A model generated the notes under the pieces. That model made no database searches, had not been told where the DNA came from, and was given only the letters and a program-made list of their open reading frames with translations. Of a stretch of DNA of 64,000 nt, positions 1 to 12,000 are shown piece after piece (the first letter of the stretch is position 1; each line of letters begins with the position of its first letter). Source of the stretch: Apostichopus japonicus (taxonomy: Eukaryota; Echinodermata; Holothuroidea; Aspidochirotida; Stichopodidae); the NCBI RefSeq assembly GCF_037975245.1, contig NC_092582.1, forward strand, positions 19,866,577 through 19,930,576. The letters run 5' to 3'. Both the position numbers and the translations under genes were made by a program.

Positions 1-32
1 CAGTGGACATCTGATCTTTTCTTTTGTGACAG

Positions 33-99
33 AAAAAGAAAAAGTGCCGCTCTAGGCCAACTCGTACAAGATCAGTCGATACAGAAAATGTTTCTCCTG
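33..99 (+). CDS. HELZ2: HELZ2-like exon 1a (first exon of cassette copy 1)
   Basis: A 67-nt exon after the acceptor TGTGACAG, ending before GTGAGT. It starts in phase 0 and ends in phase 1. The peptide is basic (KKKKCRSRPTRTRS). It is nearly identical to the exon at 8,311-8,371, with two extra codons in the lysine run. Its upstream partner exon lies outside the window. Confidence 0.7.
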
Positions 100-3000
100 G
101 TGAGTATTTTATTGACTTTTTAATAGCTTTCATATAGATGGTCTACTTAGAGCAACATTCTTTTTTAATCCGCAATTTGCCCATTTGTTGTACAACTGGC
201 TAATTAAAGAACAAATGCAAACCAAGGCCATGCATGGATGACTGTGGAGATGCTGTCGAAGGCTGCAGTGTAGATGAATCCTCTAGTAAATATGTCTTTA
301 GTAAGTTGGATACTTTTACCACTTCAGGTAAGTGTGTAAGCTATAGCGTATACTTAATAATAATATATTGTCCTGATTAACAATTATATTACAACACTTA
401 AGCAAGCATATGCTGGGAAAGCAGAATGCCTTGTAACATAAACTTTATATTGGGTGGCTATTCAGCTAATTTAGCTCATGTTGGACATTTGTATTGTTAT
501 GAAAACCATTTCAGATGGGAAAAGTCGATTTCTCCAGGATATAAAAACCCACACAAATTTGGGCCGACTATAACACTGATGAATGATCACATTGTTTTTG
601 AATAAGTTTGCTAATTGTCATATCTTTAACAAATTCAGGGATTAGAGATAATGATAAGTGATCTCTTAAATCAGCTGGGTATGTATGTAATATAATGTGG
701 TCATCTGATAACAAACTTAATTAAAAGCAAGTTTTTCAATATTTTTTTGAAATATACTCTGTTACTTTGCATAGTTAACACCAAACCAGCAAAAACTACA
801 AAGTTAACATACCTGACATCAATTTACATATGAGACAGCACATTTGTTCATTAGTTGGATATAATTTTGTGACTGAACGGTGGGAACTAGATATTATAAA
901 AGGATACATTCTACTTCCTACATACGTAATTCTGTCACACTGACTTCTGTTGCAACGTCTTTTTCTCTGAAGACAGGATCTAACGGTAACTAACTATAGC
1001 TTGCACCTTTCCTGGTGAATTGTTCATATACTGATTGTACACTTGTATTTACAGAATTCCATGAGAGCAACAGATGTGAGGATAGAGAGGATGTTTCAGA
1101 GACACCAACCAGAAATGATTCTCTGGCTACTGAGGTAACTCAAGTAATTGAAAATATAATGACTGTTAAGGTAGCCTTGGCGTATTAAAAGGGTTTGAGT
1201 TTGGTGACTACATGCATAGCATATATCCCATGAAGGGGATCATGTGAATTTTTCAATAACAGTCACTGCAGTGAAAGGCAGACATAAACTGCATTGTCTC
1301 CATATCACATTTAAACAATCGTGCAGAAAGATATAATTCAAAGTGTGTATGGGTAGACTCTATAGTCTTTGCCAGCAACCTTGCCTGATGTAATGGTTGT
1401 CAATGAATTATGGAGCTTATTGGTTAACTAATCAGTGTAGATCTAGTGTCCAGTTGAAAAATTTCTAAAATTTCATGCTCCAGTTACTCATTAAAAGTTT
1501 TACAGCTAATAGGGGGACTTAAGATAAATGGAAGCATACCGATGTTCTCTAACTTCCTCCTTTCACCTCTACCAAAGCATCTTTGATTCAATTTCCCAGA
1601 AGGTTTGTATCCTAAATATCAAGAGAACATCAGCATTTCTTTCCTCAGATCTGTAGAGACTGTTACGCTCTCCGGTTTCCGGGCTTAAAGAAGGCACATA
1701 GATTCCATGGATTATATGTTAACTGGATATTTACAGATGTATTATCGTGAGTGGGTGCCATGTTGAATACATTTCACAGAATCGAGTTTGCAGCGTACTA
1801 CAATTGTAAACACACAAATACATTTTTCACATCTCTCTTTTACATTTGGGGTCATCAGATGTGAAATTTTGAAAACCTTACAAACGTGATTTTGCAAGAA
1901 GGTAACCTTGGACAGATTTCATATTTGGTTTGAAGATGGACCATATAAAATTGAAGCAGCCTATTATTGCTTTTGGTGGAGGTCAAAGGCCATTTAGTAT
2001 GTTGAGTTTATGTATCACATTTAGTACAAGAAGCCTGTTGGTCATTTCAGGACAGCTTGTGTCATTTTGAATTTATTATTTGTCACATCACACTGCTTTT
2101 CAATGAAGATCAAGTATGTTGTACACCCTCACTATATTTTACGTCGGATTCATGAAGAAAACTGCTTATGTTACATTATCAAAACCAAAATGCATTTTTG
2201 CATTCTGGTTTCCATTCCTTAATATAATTAGTTGGAATAATACAAAGTCATTTTACTTTAGATTGCAGTACGAATGTAATTCTGCAAGTATAAAGTCACC
2301 TATCTTTGGGGTAGAATGGTTTAAAACTGTCCTAGATCTCTCCCCTTGTTGTTCCCATGAGATACAAGCACATATATGCTTTGAAGCTATCGTTCTTGTA
2401 GTTTTAGGTTGGTTATATATCGATCTAGTAACTCAACTGGTTCTTGGTTCCATGTAAAGAAATTATAGCGTTCAACTGTTTCATTTTACTTTAGATTGCA
2501 GTACGTATGTAATTTTGCAAGTATAAAGTCACCTATCTTTGGGATAGAATGGTTTAAGAGTGTCCCAAATCTCTCTCCTTGTTGTTCCTATGAGGTAGAA
2601 GCACATATATGCTTTGAAGTTATCGTTATTGCCCTCCATGGCCACTTCCGCATTCAGCTGAACTTCACGTTTCTACTGCTGCCATCGCATCGCTAATTTG
2701 GGTGTAGTAAAGTCGCATTTGTCAGGAGCTCGTTTTTTCGTATCCATTTTCCTTCTGACTTAGTTAACTATCACAAATTCACAGTTTCGGCGTGTAGTAT
2801 ACTATGGCCTGTCTCAAGAATGGTATTCACTTACACAACGTTAAGCATGTGCTGTGTCTAGGCTGCGCAGCTACAGTAGCTTGCTCCTTGTGTTAGCCCA
2901 TGCTTTTCGGTGAATGATGAATTAAATTAGAATTCGCATAACGGAGGCCTACAGATTCGGCGATGTATTTCGCAGAACAACAACAACGAAAAGCAATGCG

Positions 3001-6000
3001 AACTAAATTTGTTGTATCTTTAGTTCACTTTTGACACCATGTTACGTTCTCTGGTTTCCTGGCTTAAACAAGACACATAGATTCCATGGATTATATGTTT
3101 ACTGATGCTATAAATACGTAGTCATAAGCTGCAGCCACACCATTTTTGTGCTCTTCAACTTGCCTTCATTTACATGTCTTTTTCTGTAAACCAGAGCTAT
3201 TCATTTATTCAGGATGCTTTATTTTTATATGATATGCATCCGCTGTTTTTGTCATTATCACTTTTTACAACACTAGATTGTGTGATTTCTCATGATGATC
3301 TTTCTCACTGGGATTATTTTCAGCCTAACAAGCCTACATCTTCTATTTCAATGGTGTAGTCATATTACACATATTCTCTGTGGAGCTTCAGCTGGCAGTT
3401 ATCAGTTAATTGCGTTGTGTTTAATGGGAACATTGAACTTAACACTATCTGTGACAGCGACGTGCATCACTGTTTTCATTATATTGTCAGTGTTGGTCTC
3501 AGGGTTGACCAGTTTTTACCGGGCGGTTTTTACCGCACGGTAAAAACCAGGTTCTTACCGGTTTTTCCGGGAGGTTGTTCCCACCTATAAGTGGGAAAAA
3601 CTGGGAAAAACCTCAAATTATATAGCATTCCTAAAAATTCATGTGGAACTTGTCGAAGCGCATAGAAACTACAAGAAAATGGCATCTTTTGGTAAGGGGT
3701 TGGGTTACATCAAAAGAACAGCCATGATCTATAACTTTGTGAGTTTACCAATTAGACTTTTATAAATAATTCAAATAAATAATATATTGGATGCTTAAAT
3801 CAACCAACTTTATTTTCCTATCGAGACGCATAATTCCATAATCTAGAGAATGGACAAGTATCAAACTGTTGGTGCCTCCTAGGGCTATGGTTCGTCATAT
3901 TATGTATGTCACATTGTCTTGTTACATAATGCAATACCATCACAAAAACATGGAAAGTGAGCACACATATTCACAGTGATATAGGCAATGCATACTGCTA
4001 AAGAGATCATGACAGAATAAATATACATGTGCAATATGAAAAATACTCTCTTTTTCCACAAAAAAGTAGAATTAGGTTGTGATAAAATAGCTCAAAATGA
4101 AGCTAAGAAACTCCCATATTCAATAACATATGCCTGTCTTGAAACAATATCGTACCTACTGATGACCCTGCATATTACGGACAAGTAATAATAGTTTCGA
4201 GACGGAGGCGGTTTTTACCGGTATTTACCATTTTTTCCCAGTTTTTACCGGGTTTTTATCGCTTAGTGGGAAAAACAGGTTCTTCCCGGGAAAATACCAA
4301 CCCTAGTTGGTCTCCCTATTAGGCCACCTCTGTACTCAAAGTCTGATATGTTGCACTACGACCCTTTACTAGTCACCATCCACCATCGGATGTCTCTGTC
4401 ACTCTAAAAGTCACATAAGTATGCAGATATAGAGGTCGTCGTGCTGGAAAATGAACAAGGCTTAAATTTAACACATCAAATCTTGTTCGCATAAAGCCTA
4501 TTATTAATTACACTAATAAAAACACGAACAGATGTAGCTTCGCTCTTGTCAACACTAGATCGATCTGTAACAAAGTTACTTTGTTCTCAGATAAAATGGT
4601 CAGTGCTGGAATTGACCTATGTATCAAAACTGAGACCTGGTTAGGAGATGCAAACGATGATGCACGGTCTATTCTTAGCGATGCTGGTTATGTTTTCGAA
4701 GATGTTCCAAGACCGAGTCTGGCGGCTGGTTGGCTGGCTATTGTCCATAGACAATTTATTAGACATAAAAGAATTCGCTCGGCTGAACTACTGTACCATC
4801 ATCTGAATATGCATAATGGCAACTGAAATAGAATGATTTTTCAATTGTCATCATTGACATATACCACCCCTTACTCTTAAGCACACCCAGTCATCATTCC
4901 AGTCTTCTTGCGAGGTTTCAGAGAATACGCTGAAGGCTTATGTGCTGCATCACAACATATTTTAATAACAAGATATTTCAATAATCATGTCAATGACTTA
5001 TCTGACAGACATAATACGGCTTTTCAGGATTTTTTAACCACCCAAGACTGCGAAAACCAGTCCAATCCCCTATACACATTTGATTCTGGTGAGAGATAAT
5101 GACACTGTGGTTGTTACTATGCCCAGAGAGGGCTTTTTGATTTCGGATCATAAGTTTGTGATGTGTAACTTATCACAATGTTAGCCAGGTCATTCCACCA
5201 AGGATATAATTTACATGTATCTTAAGGCCATTGTCCCTTTGAAGCTGACCTCATTTCCGTCCACTCCCGTGGAAACATGTATCAAAATGAATAACATTGA
5301 TGATATTGCATTCTTTTGCAATTAGAGTATGACTAAGATCGTATATGAGGTGGCCCCCGAAAGTGGATAGGGTATGCGTGCCATGGTACGACGGTTCATT
5401 GAAGTCCTTGAAATCAGAGTGCAGAAAAGCTGAGTCAAGATGGGTTAAGACGCATTCAGCTGAAGATCATGCTGCTTATAAACATCTTAGGACAAGGTAT
5501 AATAGAAAATGTGTTCAAATAGCGGACAGAGTCTATATCGGAGAAAGTGGCTGAATGTGGTATCAATCAGGCCAAACTTTATAAACTGATCAATAAACTC
5601 ACTGGCAGGACCAACGGCGATGATAATGTATTAGTGGAAGACTTTGCATCCTTTTTATGAACAAAATTCTTACCATCGGAACACATTTGCAGGACTATCC
5701 GGAATTTGATTGCACACAATATTCTTGTCCAAATCATTTCTCCTTCTTAACCATGGCTGGCCAAGACGACATATGTAAAATCATCATGCGTTCGGAGTTT
5801 ACAATGTGTCCTTCTAACCATTTACCTTCTAGCCTTGTTAAAAGCGGTAGGTGATACTAATGTTGACGTTGTTGACTCTGTTAAACTATTTGGGCCTCAG
5901 CTTGACACTAACTTGTCTCTGAAAAGATAAATATTTCCGAGAGATGCAGGATTGCTAGTGGCAACCTTAACAAAATCAAACATATTCGTAACATTCTTGA

Positions 6001-9000
6001 TTGTGAAAGTGGTATATATGTGGTCTTGGGTCTCGTAATATCTCATTTTGACTATTGTAATGCTTTACTGATCGGTTTACCTGCCTCTACCCTGTTTCCC
6101 TAACAGTCTACACAAAACCAAGCTGCAAAATTGACTCTGTATAGAAGAAAATATGAAAGTGCCAGGGATTGTCTTTTCACTTAACATTAGCTACCTATTG
6201 AGCAGCGCATTACATTCATGGTTCTTTGTTTGATTGATAAATGTATTAATAAACAGGCCCCCGACTATTTGTGTAAGATGTTTGCTAGGCGTGTTTCGTG
6301 ATACCGCATTAGAAGCATATCTGCTACTACTTTAAACTTTCCCGCCACCCGCACAAAACAGTTTGGCAATCGTGTATTTTCTGTAACTGGGGCCAGGCTG
6401 TGGAACGACTTGCCGTCTTCGGTTGCTAATCAATCCACATTTCTCTTTTTCAAAAAAAGCTCTTTGTTTAATGAGGCCTTTAAATAATCCTCTTTTTCTT
6501 TTCTGTCTTGTTGCTATTTTTGTTCATTTGTATGTTCATTTTTCCCATCTAAAGTGCCATAAAACATCGATTTAGTTATGGCGCTATGTAAATGCCTTAT
6601 ATATTATTATATATTAACTGGATATATATTGATGTATTATCGTGAGTGGGTGACATGTTGTGTATATTACGCAGACTTGAGTACGAAGCTTACTACAATT
6701 GTAAACATTCAAATACACTTGTCACAGAAACCATCTTTTCAAACAAAATGGGGTAAGGTTCCTCATACATCATGTCATTAGGCCTGACATTTTTTTTCAG
6801 TTACATGAGTTTCTAAATAACAAACATTGGAAACCTTTGAACTTTTGTTTCAAATATGCTCAATGTTCAAGTAATATTTATTAGGCAAGAAAAGATTATT
6901 TATGGCTTCTGACAGTTTATTATGAAAGGAAAACTAAACATTGATACAATAATTCCTCCCAATCAACTTAGAAAGTATCGAGGAAAGAACAATATTATTT
7001 TCCAACTCTTCTACACTACTTCACATGGTGTCAAATGGTTTTGATGTGATTGGAGAGTGGGTGGAGACAATCGTAGTTGAATATTTGTCACTGAATTGGA
7101 AGCATACAAAACGAAAAAGCAAAAGGTACAGTTGTTTAAAACTGTACAATAACCCATAGTTTAGTTTAGTTACTTTTGCGGAGAATATACAATCTAGGCA
7201 TATGCAATTAATCAACAACGATTGTGACTGACATTCCTTTAGACGGGCACAAAATATATGCTGCACTATCAACGGTTAAAGAACAGCTGCACAAAAGTGT
7301 ACACATTATGATACTAATAGATAAGTATTATTATTAGTAGTATGATTACATTCTACTGAGAATCAAAATCATGGCATGGAAATGCTGGGTTGACCGGATT
7401 AAGGTAGACAGGAGGCAAAATCATTTTTAGTATGTAGGTGTACTGAGTAAGTTCTGAGCTGATGTTGTTACTGGGAAGGTGAAAGGTCATTTGAGGTCAA
7501 TAGATGTAAGAGTCTAAATTTCATGTTAACTTGATGGCACCAAAAGTAACACCTGGATGGACTTCATATTTGTAATGTTTATCCTTATTAGTAAGTGCAA
7601 GAACCATAGTGTTCTATGGAGAGGTCAAAAGTCATGTGGGGTCAATAGGCGTCAAAGTGTGAAAACCTTGTAAAGGTGGATTACTCATAATTTAAACTAC
7701 AATTAACCTGTGACATCTCCCATGCTATAATTTCCTTTGGTGGACAAACGTCTAATTCAGTTCAGTGTATACCTTGCGAAGGTGTTCAATGTACGATTGG
7801 TCTGTGGATATCTTGCTGTCATTCAAGAATGAAATCTACTTCAAAAGGTGAATAATGTTACGTTGGGTGATTTAAGCACACTATGGTGGCTGCTGTCAGT
7901 GTATTCCAATGTGGTCATGTTGGGCAATGATCAAGTGAATCGTAAAAGGATAAATGGTTAAGTTTTGTATGCACAGTACTTGTCTTAGTTGGTTTCATTG
8001 ATTTCCTAGTTTTGAAGGCATCTTTTACTGACCCACAGGAACGTTATACACCAAAGCTGACAATTTATTATGTGAGTAATGCAGGTCAATTAGAATTGTC
8101 TGGACAACCAGGTTCATTTGTACAATCACCACTGATACCATTTAGTACAAAAGTGTCTTGTCCACACCAACTGACTTGGAATGATATACAAACCAGATCA
8201 GAAAACCTAGGTGTAACTGTGATACATTAGTTTCATAAAATAACTTTCCAGGTTTATTTAATATCACTTATGATAGCTCAGTAGACAACTGACCTTTTCT
8301 TTTGTGACAGAAAAAATGCCGCTCTAGGCCAACTCGTCCAAGATCAGTCAATACAGAAAATGTTTCCTGCGGTGAGTAATTTTTGACTGGCTTTAATACC
8401 TTTCACCTTTTAATATTTAGGTGGTCATTTTAGGGCAAAATTCTTTTTTAATCTGCCACTTTGCCTATTTGTTGTACAGCTGACGCATTAAAGAGCAAAT
8501 GCAAACCAAAGCCATGTATGGAGGAGTGTGGAGGTGCTGTCGGAGGATGCAGTGCAGATGCATCCTCTAGTAAAGATGTCTTTAGTAAAGTGGGTACTTT
8601 TACCACGTCAGGTAAGTGTGTATCCTATATGTTATACTTACTAATAATATATTTTCATGATAAACAGTTATATTAAAACACTTAAGGAAGCACGTGTGGG
8701 GAGAGCAGAATGCCTTGTAACATAACCTTCACATTAGGTGGCTATCCAATTAATTTAGCTTATTTTGGACATTTCTATTGTTTTGAAAACCATTTCAGAT
8801 GGGCAAAAGTCGATTTCTCCACGATATAAAACCCTTCCAAATTTGGGCCGACCATAACACTGATGTACATAATCACATTTTTTTTAAATAAGTTCATTAT
8901 TGCTAATTGTCAAATCTTTAACAAATTTAAGGATTATAGATAATGATAGGTGATCCCTTAAATCAGCTGGTTGTGAATGTAATATAATGTGGTCATCTGA

Positions 9001-12000
9001 TAACAAACTTAAAAAGCAAATTGTTCAATATTTTCGGAAAGATACTCTCCATACTTTCCATAGTTAACACGAAACCATGAAACACTACAGAGTAAACATA
9101 CCGGACCTAAATTTACATGAGACAGCACACTTGTTCATGAATTGGCTATGAGCTTGTGACTGAACGGTGAGAACTAGATATTATAAAGGAAACGTTCTAC
9201 TTCCTATATATTTAATTCTATCACACTGTCTTCTGTTGCAACGTCTTTCTCTCTGAAGACAGGATCTTACGGTAACTAACTATAGATTGTACCTTTCCTG
9301 ACGAATTGTTCATACACTGATTTTACACTTGTATTTACAGAAATCCGTGATATCAGCAGATGTGAGGATGGAGAGGATGTTTCAGAGACACCAACCAGCA
9401 ATGATTCTCTGGCTACTGAGGTAACACAAGTAATTGAAAATAAAATGACTTTTAAGATAGCCTTAGCTTAGTTGAAGGGTACCTATTTAAGTTTGGTGAC
9501 TACATGCATAGAATATTTCCCATGAAGAGGATTAAGTGAATTGTTCAATTAAGGTCACTGCTGTGAAAGGCAGACATACACTGCATTGCCTCCATAGAAC
9601 TTGAGATAGAATCAAAATTCTATTTTGGGCAACGATGAAAACAATCACACAGAAAGATAATATTCAAAGAGTATACATAAAGGTTAGACTCTACAGTCTT
9701 TGCCAGCAACCTTGCCTTATGCAATGGTTCTCAATGAATTGAAGAGCGTATTGATGAACTAGTCAGTGTAGATCTTGTGTTGAGTTGAAAATTACTTTCT
9801 AAAAGTTTTGCCTCCAGTTGTCATGCAGTCATGCAGTTAAAAGTATGATTTAGAGAAATGGAAGCACAAGTGTTTCTTATTGTAACTGGGCAACAAACTT
9901 TGAATTTTGTTATGCAATGTTTATAAAGTTGACTTGAAGTCTTTAGAGAATATCAGACCTTGGTGCCCTTGGCTATTCCGGCGTTTTGTTAGTAGTGAAG
10001 TGTGAAGGGTTACAGTAGCATTCTCATGATATGAAGGCATAGTTTATTGACACAATAACAACACTTTTCTGTTGATCTTTGTTACACTGTAATATTTATT
10101 GTAACTTGATGAGTAAGTATTGTATGTGTTTATTTTGATTTGCAGCTTCAACAAGTGTCAATAGACTCTGATTCTACATTTGGATCAATTTTGTCATTTA
10201 AATATGAACTACGAGCCCTCTGTGGACTCTGCTTTCCACGGAAGACTTCTCTGCAAAATGTGAATAATCGTAACATATGCAGCGCGGTGTCGGCTCACCG
10301 TTGGCGAAAGAGTTATGCCGTTTACCAACTATTGACAACTAGTAACAAGTGGGTGAGAGTCTACCCCCGTAACCCAAAGTTGAGACCCAGTTACCATCCC
10401 ATCATGTGCAGGAGAGGACCAAGGTGCGATTACAGAGAAAGACATAACTTGCAGTGCATGTTTTGTCACTACCCAGAAGAAATTGAGCTATGGGAGTACC
10501 AGCAGCAATATTCATGTGAGTAAATTCTTTCCTAGGTGGATCAGAGCAATTCTTTCAATTTTGTATAGCAGGCTGCATTTGTTTGTAATAATGGAATTGT
10601 GATCTTTTCTGGCATGAATTTTTCCTGTGTGTGTAATTGTCTGTGGGTGATGCCTTGTTGGTAAACACAATATGTCAAAGAGGGAAGCTTGGATGGAACT
10701 CAAACTTTGCATGTAGATGCTGTAATATTATAAAATGGATATTCATTATGCACCTCTTTCGATTAAAGTTAAGATACAAAAAACAGATACTCAAATTGCC
10801 TATTGTTCATAGTGGAGGCGATAGATCATTTCAGATCTGCAGAGGTGAAAAAGGTGATATCTCAAGATTTAATCTTGTGTCAATCTCACATTTAGTAAAT
10901 TCATGCTCAACACAAAGTAGATAAACTCCTTTTATCTTAAAAGGAAGCTTTGAAGGATCAGACATATAAATGTGGGTTTGTCTTATTGAGTTCAAGAACT
11001 CTATTGTTTATAATGGAGGTCAGAGTCATTGGAGGTGAACAGGTCAAAGTCTGAAAAAATGGCAATCAACATATCTGAGAAAAGAAACTTGGAAATATCT
11101 CATATTTTAGTTGGTTGATGCCACATCTTGAGTAGATAAGCCAAATGCTTGTAACGGATGTCAAAGGTCATTTATAGCCTCCATTTGGATATAGTTTTCT
11201 GTATGTATTAGTCTGCACTATTGAAACATCCATTGATAATCTTCTTTGATTGCTTCTCACAGTATCTGTGCCCCGCAGATATGATAAATTTACACCTGCA
11301 ATGTAACATAGCTTGTATACATCCAGTATGTCTACACTTAACTTATTCAACTGATAGTCTACCAATTAGAATATCAGTTATAAGGGATTCAGGATTAATA
11401 CTCACTGCCATTTGACTTGTTCCTTAAGGTCTGTTTAATATGGACGCCTTCACTTTGCGATCTTGTGAAGAACTGGTATTTTATGCATGTCACATTTTTC
11501 CTTGGTTTGAAGTACTGTTAACAATCTGTATTTGACTGTAATAACGTTAGTCCTTAATGGATATATATGATCTCACTGAAATACATTGTATAACGCGATC
11601 ATGTATTATCCACCTATGCATCGCATATTTCTTCAGCAGGTTTGGTATATACACTCTACTTAATATATAACTTCAACCATTGGTAATATTGAAATATCTG
11701 TTTTGTAGTACCAACAATTGCTGAAGTGATTGCAGTGAAGGATAGAGAGAATGCTAGGTCAGCTGTAAGCAACTCTCAGTCATCTCAGGATAAGAAACAG
11801 CTATCAATACTGGCAGCTAATGGTGCTGGAAATCAATACTCCTGCTCCTACTGCAATGAGACACATAGTGAGCAATGGAAACTAGAACTACATCTGAAGA
11901 CACCAGATCATTTGGCAAATATAAAGTCAGATGAAGATAAGAAGTGGTATCATCGTGATCCTGCAACAGCAGTGACAACAGGCAACTACATAATATGCGA

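Larger units (their letters stand above)
1..1545 (+). repeat. Tandem segmental duplication, copy 1
   Basis: Positions 1 to about 1,545 align with 8,279 to about 9,870 across exons and introns, for example the shared intron text near 1,054 and 9,340. The homology runs off the left edge of the window. The two copies are about 8.28 kb apart, and the intervening intron has been enlarged by transposons. Confidence 0.85.
8279..9870 (+). repeat. Tandem segmental duplication, copy 2
   Basis: This is the partner of 1-1,545. All three cassette exons are intact in this copy, including the acceptor lost in copy 1. Intron sequence is as well conserved as exon sequence, which suggests a fairly recent duplication. 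Confidence 0.85.
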
